The translations under genes were made by a program, and so were the position numbers. Under the pieces are notes generated by a model that made no database searches, was not told the origin of the DNA, and saw only the letters and a program-made list of their open reading frames with translations. Of a DNA stretch of 64,000 nt, positions 1 through 10,755 are shown in pieces (the stretch's first letter is position 1; every line of letters begins with the position of its first letter). Origin of the DNA: Marchantia polymorpha subsp. ruderalis (taxonomy: Eukaryota; Streptophyta; Marchantiopsida; Marchantiales; Marchantiaceae); the NCBI GenBank assembly GCA_037833965.1, contig AP031353.1, positions 19,904,501 to 19,968,500 of the forward strand, given 5' to 3'.

Positions 1-1248
1 ACTGTGTCAAAAGCTTTCTTGAAATCAATGAAGGCACAAAACAAAGCTTTTCCATTACCCTTTGATTTCTCCCATAGAACACGTAAAACCAAGATATGGT
101 CTATAGTGTTGAATGTAGGACGAAAACCAGCTTGGAACCGCGCTCTCTTCTGACAAGATTCAGCCCATGTGCTCAACTTTGACTCCACCAATTTGCCAAA
201 TAACTTGGCAAAAATACTACCCACCATGATAGTGCGATAGTTTGTCACCAAGGCCTTGCTTCCAGATTTGTGAATAGGAACAATCTTCCGTAGAGACCAA
301 GATGAAGGAAAGCCATGAATAGCAGCATCCTCTAACACTTTCGTGAGTATAGGCCCAATAGCATCTCCTCCCCACTTGAGAAGTTCAATGGAAAGCCCAT
401 CCAAATCCTCACATTTACCATTTGCCAATTGTCTGAGTTGAGTCATCACTTCAACTTCTGAAAATAAGCCTGGATTTCCTTCACAATGTGGCATAGATGC
501 AACATTGGGAAAGAAATAAAGCTTTTCAGCAAAAGAAATCAAAGACTTGGGATCAAGAGTAGGTTTAGAAGATCGTTCTGCCAACCGCCTCCAAAAGGAT
601 TTGGGATTCTCCAAGAGCTCCTTTGTCAAGCACTCTTGCTTCTGCCTCAAAAATGCTCGTTTCTTGGACTTCACCAAGTCTTTGTAAAGTCTTGTCATAA
701 TCAACCGATTGTGAAGATCCAAGGATTTATCAAGTGATCTCGCCATCGCTTGCTTGCAATCAAAGTCAAACCATCCATTGCAAGGAAGACCTCTATCTCT
801 CCTGGTCTTATGTCTCAAAAAGAACTTAGAAGCAGAGTTTTGGAGCAACTCAGTTAGTTGCAAACTAGATGTATGTGGATCAAGGCTCCAAGTAGTACAA
901 GTCAAGAGGTCTTGGAAATGTTCACTATAAAGTTGCTTCTTACTAGCATCTAAACAAAACTTGGGGGAAGTAGATACATAGTGACATGTAGGGAGAGGGA
1001 TTGACGTTGGCAACAAAAGAGTAAATAAAAGAGGTGTATGATCTGATTCTGGTTGAGGCTCTAGAATATCAAATGCTGAGATAAATGAACTATTAGTGGC
1101 AGAGTACAAAAGATAATCTATAGTGCTAACACCAGTAGAGGAAAAACATGTATTGGAGTGAGAGTTGGGAAAGAAAGAAACACCATTAAGAACTTCCAGA
1201 TTACAAGTGGCTCCAAAAGTCAAGAAATGCTCAGTCAAATCATTTGTA
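1..1248 (-). pseudogene. N1 (family A LINE) ORF2, central part
   Basis: Minus-strand piece of a family A ORF2 that runs off the left edge. Read in coding direction it goes from the late endonuclease domain (NDLTEHFLTFGAT, STIDYLL, SDHTPLL) into the reverse transcriptase, ending at motif A (FIDFKKAFDTV) at base 1. The reading frame is open here. The same ORF resumes at 2493 beyond inserted N2: TGTA is present on both sides (1245-1248 and 2493-2496). The 3' end, tail and RT motifs B and C lie outside the window, so this copy cannot be judged whole; it also carries a stop at 2886. Confidence 0.93.
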
Positions 1249-2492
1249 TGATGCCACTTTGATGCCATTGATGTCAAATCATTTTGATGCCACTAGTTTA
1301 CAGAAACACCTCGACACTTTGGCTAGCTTTTGTACTCAAAATCAGATGGAAGTCAATTTGGAGAAATCCAAAGTCATTCTTGTGGGCACTAGATCCAAAC
1401 TCTCTTTCTGTTACAAAGGATTAGAGTTGGAACAAGTGAAAAGTTACAAATATTTGGGCATTGATTTCTCATCTGATTATAGTTGGGCACTTTGTGTGCA
1501 AAAGAGGGTAGAAGCTGGTTTCAAAGCTCTATATTCATTGCTAAATAGATGTAGAGGAGCTCATCTAGTGTCTTGGAGTCTTAGGAAATTCTTATTCAGG
1601 AGCTTAGTGTTTCCCGTTATCTTATATGGAACACAAGTGTGGGGTCCTGGTTGTAAGAAGACAGGTTGGCAGCGTTTGGAGAGGGTGCAAAAGATCTTCT
1701 TACAAGAAGAATTGGGTGTGAGGACCCAAACTTCTTATGCAATTCTTCTTGCGGAAACAGGTTGTCTACCTCTTGAGGCTGAAGCTCTCTTTTTGACTAT
1801 CACTTATGTCAAAAGAGTGAGATCTCTTGATGCTTCTCGACTTCCTCTTGAAGCTTTGCGTGCCACACGTCCCAAGGGTTGGTTTGCAGATGTGGTGACT
1901 TGGTCTTTGAGGTGGAATGTGACGGAACTCGATTGGAATTTGCAACCTATTGCCCTACGCGAGCGTATTAAAGAGGAATTTCTCAGCATTATGTGGAGCA
2001 GACGAGGCACCAAGATGCAGTTTTATCAATTTCATGTGAATCCTATGCTTGTTTATTGTGAGCAAGGATACTTACTTGCAGAGATATCTACTTCTTTACG
2101 TCATATTATTGCTAGACATAGAACTGGATCCCATAGTCTTGGGATTGAAGAAGGGCGTTGGTTGAACATTGATAGGAGTGAACGTATTTGTAGGCTATGT
2201 GATGGAAGAAAAGTTGAGGATGAAGAGCATGTATTTCTTACTTGTTCTAGGTATGTAGAGATTCGAGTGGCGCATAAAGTTGATGTCGAGAATTTCTTTT
2301 CTCTGCTTCAACTCGAGCCTTATGATTTAGGTTGTTACATTAGAGATATTATTAGTTACCGTTCTAGTGCTTTGGGCACTAGCTAGGGGGTTCTTTTGGT
2401 TCTCTCCTTGTTTGGAGTTGGATTGTTTGTATTGTGTTTTTTAGCCTTTTGACCCTTTGGGTCCCACGGGCTTGATCTATTTACCATTACCA
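1249..2492 (+). mobile_element. N2: 5'-truncated family A LINE inserted in N1
   Basis: An insertion in opposite orientation to its host N1, bounded by the 4-bp duplication TGTA. It consists of the last third of ORF2, the A-type 3'UTR, the GACCC/GGGTC hairpin and a short degenerate TTTACCA tail. The first ~36 bases (1249-1284) are not plain element sequence. They contain three imperfect TGATG(C/T)C copies and a stretch resembling the flanking host bases, which looks like slippage or templated filler at the 5' junction. Confidence 0.93.
1285..2386 (+). pseudogene. N2 ORF2 fragment (RT thumb to zinc knuckle)
   Basis: Begins just after the YADD box (DATSLQKHLDTLAS) and runs open to the family stop (SSALGTS-TAG). 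It includes SKVILVGTRSK, YKYLGIDFSSDYSW and the C-terminal knuckle CRLC...H...C. Endonuclease and RT catalytic motifs are missing because of 5' truncation, so it cannot encode a working enzyme. An in-frame upstream ATG lies in junction filler and is fortuitous. Confidence 0.92.
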
Positions 2493-3053
2493 TGTACAAG
2501 GATCACAAGAGACTCTAGACCACAAACTATCTCTACTTTCTTCAAAAGAGTGAGAAGACAAGGAACTATCAAATTGTGTAAATTGAGCGGAACGTATGCG
2601 GGCATTGAAGTCTCCAACAAGAAAAACTTCACCTTTGTCTTGATATTTGAGAACATCTCCTATGAGCCGATGGAATGGTTGACTTCGATTGCAAGTGCTT
2701 GTGGAGTAGATCTGCATGGATAATGGTGCAAAGTAACAAACTGCCAAATAACTGTAAGATCCTCCAATCGATCCAAGACGAAGCCAATGATATTGTTTCC
2801 CAATATCTTGGCTTTCCAAATGTATCATAGGAAGAAGTTCAGATCTGATGAAAGTAGCAATGCCTCCAAAGCCTCTTCCTGCTCGTCAATTTCTATGGTT
2901 CCAAGTAGATCCCACCAGAGTAAAACCTTGTATCTCACCAATAACATTACTTTCATGCTCCCAAGTCTCAACAATGTTGAGGATGTCCGCCATCTTCCAA
3001 ATCGGATATGCACTCATATACTTAGTCGTAGATAGGCCTCTTATGTTCCACAT
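2493..3053 (-). pseudogene. N1 ORF2, N-terminal endonuclease part
   Basis: Start of family A ORF2 on the minus strand (MWNIRGLS at 3053), through the APE motifs IVETWEHES, YFAPLS and GDFNAR, to the N2 insertion. An in-frame TGA at 2886-2888 replaces the CGA arginine codon seen in sister copies, a C-to-T change at a CpG. With the N2 insertion this makes N1 ORF2 dead. Its first ATG is 24 bp after the ORF1 stop and in the same frame. Confidence 0.93.
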
Positions 3054-3077
3054 CAACACCCTCAATCTCTTGGATTG

Positions 3078-3815
3078 CTAGGTTGATGATTGTCTCCTCC
3101 TCTTGGTGATAATAGCTTGACTATCAAGTAGATAAGCTACAAAACCTGCATCTTGAGCTTCTTTGACTTTTGCAAGCTCCTTCCTCCTTGCTTCAACTTG
3201 AAGAGGTGTAAGATCTGGATCTAACCAAATCCTCCGTCCCTTGAGAATGGCCTTGTTAGCTAAAGCCATATCACGTTGAGCTTGATCTACAAACTTAACA
3301 ATAATGGCACGAGGTTGTGTGCCTTTGTTGCCAATACGATAAGCATGAGCCAAATCCGGATTAGGAACATCAAGTGTTTCAGTCAAAAACTTGGTGACCA
3401 CAATCTTCACCTCTTCCTTCTCAGATTCAGGTAGACCCGAAATCCTCACATTCTTCATACGAGCAAATTGATTAGCCTTTTCAATCTCTTGCTCTTGACA
3501 GAAAGAGATATGAGCAGACTTGGTAGCTTCAGCATAGGACTTCATTTTCACCTCTAGAGTTTCAACCACTTCATGCAAAGCAGGAGTAGTAACAGTAGAA
3601 GCTTGAGAACCAACCTTGTCTTGAATGTCCTCAACAGATCCAGAGATTTGGAGCATGATCTTCTCAAAAATTTTGTGAGATATCTTCAACTCCCTGATTT
3701 CATTCTTTGCAGCAGTCAAAGCAACATTTTGTGCCTTGAATTCTTGGCGTAGCACTTTCAATTCCTCCAAAACCGTTTGCACAAGATTGAGAAGTTTGTT
3801 TTCAGAATCCATCAT
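3078..3815 (-). CDS. N1 ORF1 (L1-type RNA-binding protein), open
   Basis: Open 245-codon ORF1 of family A. Residues ~5-65 form a heptad-rich coiled coil (LLNLVQTVLEELKVLRQEF...). An RRM-like core follows around residues 120-205 (KNVRISGLPE, AHAYRIG, PRAIIVKF) and then a basic C-terminal domain (GRRIWLDPDLTPLQVEARRKEL). By family knowledge it would trimerise, coat the element RNA and act as a chaperone in the ribonucleoprotein. The start is the first of two ATGs (MMDSENK). ORF2 of this copy is broken, so it could only act in trans. Confidence 0.9.
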   Translation of the reverse strand: MMDSENKLLNLVQTVLEELKVLRQEFKAQNVALTAAKNEIRELKISHKIFEKIMLQISGSVEDIQDKVGSQASTVTTPALHEVVETLEVKMKSYAEATKSAHISFCQEQEIEKANQFARMKNVRISGLPESEKEEVKIVVTKFLTETLDVPNPDLAHAYRIGNKGTQPRAIIVKFVDQAQRDMALANKAILKGRRIWLDPDLTPLQVEARRKELAKVKEAQDAGFVAYLLDSQAIITKRRRQSST

Positions 3816-4065
3816 GAACCCAACTTTGCAAGATGTTACACAAGCTCAAAGTTTTGAAATGAGAACTTCTTGACAGCAGCTCCGTTGGGGCTGAAAATTT
3901 GCAGGTATGTGCGCCCGGCCGTCGTGAACAAGCTCACTAAATCTCAGCTCCCGTTGACACTCCAGCAAGAAGATATGGCCTCCGCAAGATTCATGCTCAA
4001 ATCCCTAAACTCAAAGTTTCGAAATGACAACTTCTTGACAGCAGCTCCGTTGGGGCTGGAAATTT
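3816..4065 (-). repeat. N1 5'UTR, ~1.5 family A 165-bp monomers
   Basis: Minus-strand leader of N1: about one and a half copies of the 165-bp unit seen in N10 and N18, recognisable by the GAGCTGAGATTTGGTG, GGGCGCACATACCTG and CAGCCCCAACGGAGCTG stretches. It ends in the middle of a unit where family B sequence (N3) starts. TTT at 4063-4065 can belong to either side. As in mouse L1, such 5' monomers probably hold the promoter. Confidence 0.85.
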
Positions 4066-4795
4066 GACTTGGATTGTAAGCAAGCGAGGATGAGATTAGT
4101 TGACAAGTCTTTGGATTTCCAAAGTCGGCTTACCTTCACAAGGCTTTACAAAGACTTGGTGAAGTCTAAAAAAAGAGCTTTTTTGAGGACGAAGCAGGAA
4201 TCCTTGACAAAGGAGTTGATGGAGAATCCCAAATCATTTTGGAGACGGTTAGCTGTAAGGTCTTCAAAACCTACTCTTGATCCCAAGAGTTTGATTGACT
4301 TTGCTGAAAAGCTTTATTTCTTTCCCAACGTTGCATCAATGCCTTGTTGTGAAGGAACATCAGGCTTATTTTCTGAATTAGAGGTGATGACTCAAGTTAG
4401 AAAATTAGCAAATGGTAAATCGGAGGATTTGGATGGTCTCTCTATTGAACTTTTGAAGTGGGGAGGAGATCTTATTGGACCGAGACTCACCAAAGCGTTA
4501 GAGAATGCAGCTATGTATGGTTTTCCTTCAGCTTGGTCATTACGGAAGATTGTGCCTATTCACAAGTCAGGAAGGAAGGACTTGGTGACAAACTATCGCA
4601 CTATCATGGTGGGTAGTGTTTTTGCCAAGTTGTTTGGCAAATTGGTGGAGTCAAAGTTGAGCACATGGACTGAATCTCATCGAAAGAGAGCGCGGTTTCA
4701 AGCAGGCTTTCGCCCCACATACAACACCATTGACCATATCTTGGCTTTGCGTGTTTTATGGGAGAAATCGAAGGGCAATGGCAAAGCTTTGTTTT
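4066..4795 (+). pseudogene. N3 (family B LINE) ORF2 fragment, outermost host
   Basis: Family B ORF2, from DLDCKQARMR (linker between endonuclease and RT) to the lysine-rich stretch before RT motif A (WEKSKGNGKALF). It is 97-99 percent like the matching part of intact N26 by eye. Both ends are interior to ORF2: N1 abuts its left end and the 5' end of N4 its right end. N3 is therefore the oldest layer in the window, with the rest of it presumably outside on both sides. Confidence 0.9.
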
Positions 4796-5726
4796 TTTGG
4801 TCACAAAAATGTTCAGACATTTTTATCTTTTTGACGAAGCATGATCTAAGGCTGAAAATTTTTGGGAACTTGTAGATCAATATTCGGTAGTAGCATTAAA
4901 AGTTTGAAGGTGAACGGACGCTTGAGTCAGAAGTTACAGCCCATTTGGAGTTTCGACTTTTTGTTTCGAGTGTTCCGGTGGTCACAAAAATGTTCAGACA
5001 TTTTTATCTTTTTGACGAAGCATGATCTGAGGCTAAAACTTTTTGAGGACTTGATGATCAATATTCGGCAGTAGCATAAAAAGTTTGAGGGTGAATGGAC
5101 GCTTGAGTCAGAATTTACAGCCCATTTGGAGTTTCGACTTTTTGTTTCGAGTGTTCCAGTGGTCACAAAAATGTTCAGACATTTTTATCTTTTTCAGTAA
5201 GCATGATCTGAGCCTGAAAATTTTTGAGGACTTGTAGATCAATATTGGGCAGTAGCACAAAAAGTTTGAAGGTGAATGGACGCTTGAGTCAGAAGTTACA
5301 GCCCATTTGGAGTTTCGACTTTTTGTTTTGAGTGTTCCGAGAGTCACAAAAATGTTCAGACATTTTTATCTTTTTGACGAAGCATGATTTGAGGCTGAAA
5401 ATTTGTGGGGACTTGGAGATCAATATTTGGCAGTAGCATAAAAAGTTTGAAGATGAACGGACGCTTGAGTCAGAAGTTACAGCCCATTTGGAGTTTCGAC
5501 TTTTTGTTTCGAGTGTTCAGGTGGTCACAAAAATGTTCAGACATTTTTATCTTTTTGCCAAAGCATGATCTGAGGCTGAAAATTTTTTGAGGACTTGGGG
5601 ATTGATATTCGGCAGAAGTTCATCAAGTTTGAAGGTGCATGGACGCTTGAGTGAGAAGTTACAATATTTTTTGGTGTTTCGACCTAGAATTTAGAGTGTT
5701 TCGGTTGATACGGAAGTTGATACAAC
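4796..5726 (+). repeat. N4 5'UTR: five 181-bp family C monomers
   Basis: Five tandem units begin with GGTCACAAAAATGTTCAGAC at 4799, 4980, 5161, 5342 and 5523, a constant 181-bp period. Each ends near TTTCGACTTTTTGTTTCGAG. The last unit is the most diverged and leads into the ORF1 ATG at 5727. Sequence differs from the A and B monomers, but the layout (tandem leader directly before ORF1) and near-nucleosome unit length are the same. Probably the promoter region. Confidence 0.9.
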
Positions 5727-6079
5727 ATGGCTTCTCAAGACGATATTTTTCAGCTTCTGCAAACAATTTTCGAAGAATTGAAGGAACTTCGACATGAATT
5801 CAAGATGCAACAGGCTGCTTTAACTCTCGCACATAATCAAATTCGAGAGTTGAAGGGATCACAGAAGAACGTGGAGAAGGTGTTCAAGGATAGTGTGGAT
5901 GTGATGTGGGATGTATCTAAATCTGTGGATGACATCCAAGGGAAGGTATGCTCTCAGATGACAAGTGCGGATAGTCCTAGATTGCATGAGGTGGTCGAAA
6001 GCTTAGATTTGAAGATCAAATCCTACGCTGAAGCTACAAAGGCTGCTCAAATCTCTTTTTGTCAAGAACAAGAGATTGA
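5727..6079 (+). pseudogene. N4 ORF1, 5' part (family C)
   Basis: First ~118 codons of family C ORF1 (MASQDDIFQLLQTIFEEL...). They cover the coiled coil, which carries an extra stretch (DSVDVMWDVSKSVDD) absent from A, up to SFCQEQEI. The frame breaks at the insertion of the N13/N6/N5 trio and resumes at 25914; TTGA is present on both sides (6076-6079, 25912-25915). This is the only family C ORF1 in the window. Confidence 0.9.
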
Positions 6080-7818
6080 TAAATGGTAAATGGTAAATAG
6101 ATCAAGCCCGTGGGACCCAAAGGGTCAAAAGGCTAAAAAACACAATACAAACAATTCAACTCCAAACTAGGAGAGAACCAAAAGAACCCCCTAGCTAGTG
6201 CCCAAAGCACTAGAACGGTAACTTATAATATCTCTAATGTAACAACCTAAATCATAAGGCTCGAGTTGAAGCAGAGAAAAGAAATTCTCGACATCAACTT
6301 TATGCGCCACTCAAATCTCTACATACCTAGAACAAGTAAGAAATACATGCTCTTCATCCTCAACTTTTCTTCCATCACATAGCCTACAAATACGTTCACT
6401 CCTATCGATGTTCAACCAACGCCCTTCTTCAATCCCAAGACTATGAGATCCAGTTCTATGTCTAGCAATAATATGACGTAAAGAAGTAGATATCTTTGCA
6501 AGTAAGTATCCTTGCTCACAATAAACAAGCATAGGATTCACATGAAGTTGATAAAACTGCATCTTGGTGCCTCGTGTGCTCCACATAATGCTGAGAAATT
6601 CCTCCCTAATACGCTCGCGTAGGGCAATAGGTTGCAAATTCCAATCAAGTTCCGTCACATTCCACCTCAAAGACCAAGTCACCACATCTGCAAACCAACC
6701 CTTGGGACGTGTGGCATGCAGAGCTTCAAGAGGAAGTCGAGAAGCATCAAGAGATCTCACTCTTTTGACATAAGTGATAGTCAAAAAGAGAGCTTCAGCC
6801 TCAAGAGGTAGACAACCTGTTTCCGCAAGAAGAATTGCATAAGAAGTTTGGGTCCTCACACCCAATTCTTCTTGTAAGAAGATCTTTTGCACCCTCTCCA
6901 AACGCTGCCAACCTGTCTTCTTACAATCAGGACCCCACACTTGTGTTCCATATAAGATAACGGGAAACACTAAGCTCCTGAATAAGAATTTCCTAAGACT
7001 CCAAGACACTAGATGAGCTCCTCTACATCTATTTAGCAATGAATATAGAGCTTTGAAACCAGATTCTACCCTCTTTTGCACACAAAGTGCCCAACTATAA
7101 TCAGATGAGAAATCAATGCCCAAATATTTGTAACTTTTTACTTGTTCCAACTCTAATCCTTTGTAATAGAAAGAGAGCTTGGATCTAGTGCCCACAAGAA
7201 TGACTTTGGACTTCTCCAAATTGACTTCCATCTGATTTTGAGTACAAAAGCTAGCCAAAGTGTCGAGGTGTTTCTGTAAACTAGTGGCATCACGTGCTAG
7301 TAATATGACATCATCTGCATACAAAAGAGCTTTGATGACAAAGCCTCCAAGTTTAACACCTTCGCTATCACAATCCTCCAACCACCTTTCTATATCATCT
7401 ATGAAAACTCCAAAGAGAGTGGGAGAGAGAGTACAACCTTGAATGACTCCAATGGTGCTGATAATCTCTTCGGTTTGAGAAGTGTTGATCTTGGCCCGAA
7501 CAGAGTGGTATAATGCAACCACCGCTGCCAAGAGATCTGATGGTACTCCAATGGTTTGCAATCTTTGCCATGAAAGCTCACGAGGTACTGTGTCAAAAGC
7601 TTTCTTGAAATCAATGAAGGCACAAAACAAAGCTTTTCCATTACCCTTTGATTTCTCCCATAGAACACGTAAAACCAAGATATGGTCTATAGTGTTGAAT
7701 GTAGGACGAAAACCAGCTTGGAACCGCGCTCTCTTCTGACAAGATTCAGCCCATGTGCTCAACTTTGACTCCACCAATTTGCCAAATAACTTGGCAAAAA
7801 TACTACCCACCATGATAG
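6080..7818 (-). mobile_element. N5: 5'-truncated family A LINE, leftmost of a head-to-tail trio
   Basis: Minus-strand element whose heptamer tail starts at 6080 next to N4. It runs through the 3'UTR and ORF2 back to just upstream of RT (MVGSIFAK), where it stops inside CACCATGATAG and the tail of N6 follows at once. It therefore appears to have inserted into the (TGGTAAA)n tail of N6, not into unique sequence. Confidence 0.9.
6191..7818 (-). pseudogene. N5 ORF2 fragment with premature stop
   Basis: Covers RT from before motif A (FIDFKKAFD) through motif B, YADD and the thumb to the zinc knuckle. An in-frame TGA at 6311-6313 (CGA in sister copies) removes the last ~41 residues. Motif B reads QGCTLSP instead of QGCPLSP, a change of a highly conserved proline. 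N12 carries the same CGA-to-TGA stop. Endonuclease is absent. Confidence 0.92.
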
Positions 7819-7897
7819 TAAATGGTAAATGGTAAATAGATCAAGCCCGTGGGACCCAAAGGGTCAAAAGGCTAAAAAACACAATACAAACAATCCC

Positions 7898-10612
7898 CTA
7901 GCTAGTGCCCAAAGCACTAGAACGGTAACTAATAATATCTCTAATGTAACAACCTAAATCATAAAGCTCGAGTTGAAGCAGAGAAAAGAAATTCTCGACA
8001 TCAACTTTATGCGCCACTCGAATCTCTACATACCTAGAACAAGTAAGAAATACATGCTCTTCATCCTCAACTTTTCTTCCATCACATAGCCTACAAATAC
8101 GTTCACTCCTATCAATGTTCAACCAACGCCCTTCTTCAATCCCAAGACTATGAGATCCAATTCTATGTCTAGCAATAATATGACGTAAAGAAGTAGATAT
8201 CTCTGCAAGTAAGTATCCTTGTTCACAATAAACAAGCATAGGATTCACATGAAGTTGATAAAACTGCATCTTGGTGCCTCGTGTGCTCCACATAATGCTG
8301 AGAAATTCCTCCCTAATACGCTCGCGTAGGGCAATAGGTTGCAAATTCCAATCAAGTTCCGTCACATTCCACCTCAAAGACCAAGTCACCACATCTGCAA
8401 ACCAACCCTTGGGACGTGTGGCATGCAGAGCTTCAAGAGGAAGTCGAGAAGCATCAAGAGATCTCACTCTTTTGACATAAGTGATAGTCAAAAAGAGAGC
8501 TTCAGCCTCAAGAGGTAGACAACCTGTTTCCGCAAGAAGAATTGCATAAGAAGTTTGGGTCCTCACACCCAATTCTTCTTGTAAGAAGATCTTTTGCACC
8601 CTCTCCAAACGCTGCCAACCTGTCTTCTTACAACCAGGACCCCACACTTGTGTTCCATATAAGATAACGGGAAACACTAAGCTCCTGAATAAGAATTTCC
8701 TAAGACTCCAAGACACTAGATGAGCTCCTCTACATCTATTTAGCAATGAATATAGAGCTTTGAAACCAGCTTCTACCCTCTTTTGCACACAAAGTGCCCA
8801 ACTATAATCAGATGAGAAATCAATGCCCAAATATTTGTAACTTTTCACTTGTTCCAACTCTAATCCTTTGTAACAGAAAGAGAGCTTGGATCTAGTGCCC
8901 ACAACAATGACTTTGGACTTCTCCAAATTGACTTCCATCTGATTTTGAGTACAAAAGCTAGCCAAAGTGTCGAGGTGTTTCTGTAAACTAGTGGCATCAC
9001 GTGCTAGTAATATGACATCATCTGCATACAAAAGAGCTTTGATGACAAAGCCTCCAAGTTTAGTGCGATAGTTTGTCACCAAGGCCTTGCTTCCAGATTT
9101 GTGAATAGGAACAATCTTCCGTAGAGACCAAGATGAAGGAAAGCCATGAATAGCAGCATCCTCTAACACTTTTGTGAGTATAGGCCCAATAGCATCTCCT
9201 CCCCACTTGAGAAGTTCAATGGAAAGCCCATCCAAATCCTCACATCTACCATTTGCCAATTGTCTGAGTTGAGTTATCACTTCAACTTCTGAAAATAAGC
9301 TTGGATTTCCTTCACAATGTGGCATAGATGCAACATTGGGAAAAAAATAAAGCTTTTCAGCAAAAGAAATCAAAGACTTGGGATCAAGAGTAGGTTTAGA
9401 AGATCGTACTACCAACCGCCTCCAAAAGGATTTGGGATTCTCCAAGAGCTCCTTTGTCAAGCACTCTTGCTTCTGCCTCAAAAATGCTCGTTTCTTGAAC
9501 TTCACTAAGTCTTTGTAAAGTCTTGTCATAATCAACCGATTGTGAAGATCCAAGGATTTATCAAGTGATCTCGCCCTCGCTTGCTTGCAATCAAAGTCAA
9601 ACCATCCATTGCAAGGAAGACCTCTAGCTCTCCTGGTCTTATGTCTCAAAAAGAACTTAGAAGCAGAGTTTTGGAGCAACTCAGTTAGTTGCAAACTAGA
9701 TGTATGTGGATCAAGGCTCCAAGTAGTACAAGTCAAGAGGTCTTGGAAATGTTCACTATAAAGTTGCTTTTTACTAGCATCTAAACAAAACTTGGGGGAA
9801 GTAGAAACATAGTATGTAGGTAGAGGGATTGACGTTGGCAACAAAAGAGTAAATAAAAGAGGTGTATGATATGATTCTGGTTGAGGCTCTAGAATATCAA
9901 ACGCTGAGATAAATGAACTATTAGTGGCAGAGGACAAAAGATAATCTATAGTGCTAACACCAGTAGAGAAAAAACATGTATTGGAGTGAGAGTTGGGAAA
10001 GAAAGAAACACCATTGAGAACTTTCAGATTACAAGTGGCTCCAAAAGTCAAGAAATGCTCAGTCAAATCATTTGTACAAGGATCACAAGAGACTCTAGAC
10101 CACAAACTATCTCTACTTTCTTCAAAAGAGTGAGAAGACAAGGAACTATCAAATTGTGTAAATTGAGCGGAATGTATGCGGGCATTGAAGTCTCCAACAA
10201 GAAAAACTTCACCTTTGTCTTGATATTTGAGAACATCTCCTATGAGCCGATGGAATGGTTGACTTTGATTGCAAGTGCTTGTGGAGTAGATCTGCATGGA
10301 TAATGGTGCAAAGTAACAAACTGCCAAATAACTGTAAGATCCTCCAATCGATCCAAGACGAAGCCAATGATATTGTTTCCCAATATCTTGGCTTTCCAAA
10401 TGTATCATAGGAAGAAGTTCAGATCTGATGAAAGTAGCAATGCCTCCAAAGCCTCTTCCTGCTCGTCGATTTCTATGGTTCCAAGTAGATCCCACCAGAG
10501 TAAAACCTTGTATCTCTCCAATAACATTACTTTCATGCTCCCAAGTCTCAACAATGTTGAGGATGTCCGCCATCTTCCAAATCGGATGTGCACTCACATA
10601 CTTAGTTGTAGA
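7898..10612 (-). pseudogene. N6 ORF2 with 462-bp in-frame RT deletion
   Basis: Open for ~899 codons from VSAHPIW to the stop, but the RT jumps from VTNYRT to KLGGFVIKALLYADD. Compared with N10, bases matching 17799-18260 (154 codons) are gone. The deletion removes RT motifs A and B, including the first catalytic aspartate, while keeping endonuclease and YADD. The first ~12 residues lie beyond the N7 insertion at 14789. A protein could be made but could not polymerise. Confidence 0.92.
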
Positions 10613-10755
10613 AGCTGGTTACAAAGCTCTATATTCATTGTTAAATCGATGTAGAAGAGCTCATCTAGTATCTTGGAGTCTTAGGAAATTTTTATTTAGG
10701 AGTTTAGTGTTGCCGGTGGTTCTATATGGGACACAAGTGTGGGGTCCTGGCAGTA
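10613..10755 (+). pseudogene. N7 ORF2 fragment, part 1
   Basis: Family C RT thumb and connection (LVSWSLRKFLFRSLV, LYGTQVWGPGS), broken by insertion of N8 at AGTA. The continuation (KKTSWERVERVQK) is at 13842. Confidence 0.88.

Noticed and set aside
4796-5726. Possible small RNA or tRNA-like promoter in the 181-bp units.
   Set aside because: No clear A-box/B-box pair or cloverleaf could be found by eye, so no call beyond a probable promoter array.
9986-10303. Recurrent 105-aa ORF (MRVGKERNTIENF...) found opposite every family A endonuclease region.
   Set aside because: It is an antisense shadow of ORF2; its conservation follows from the sense protein.
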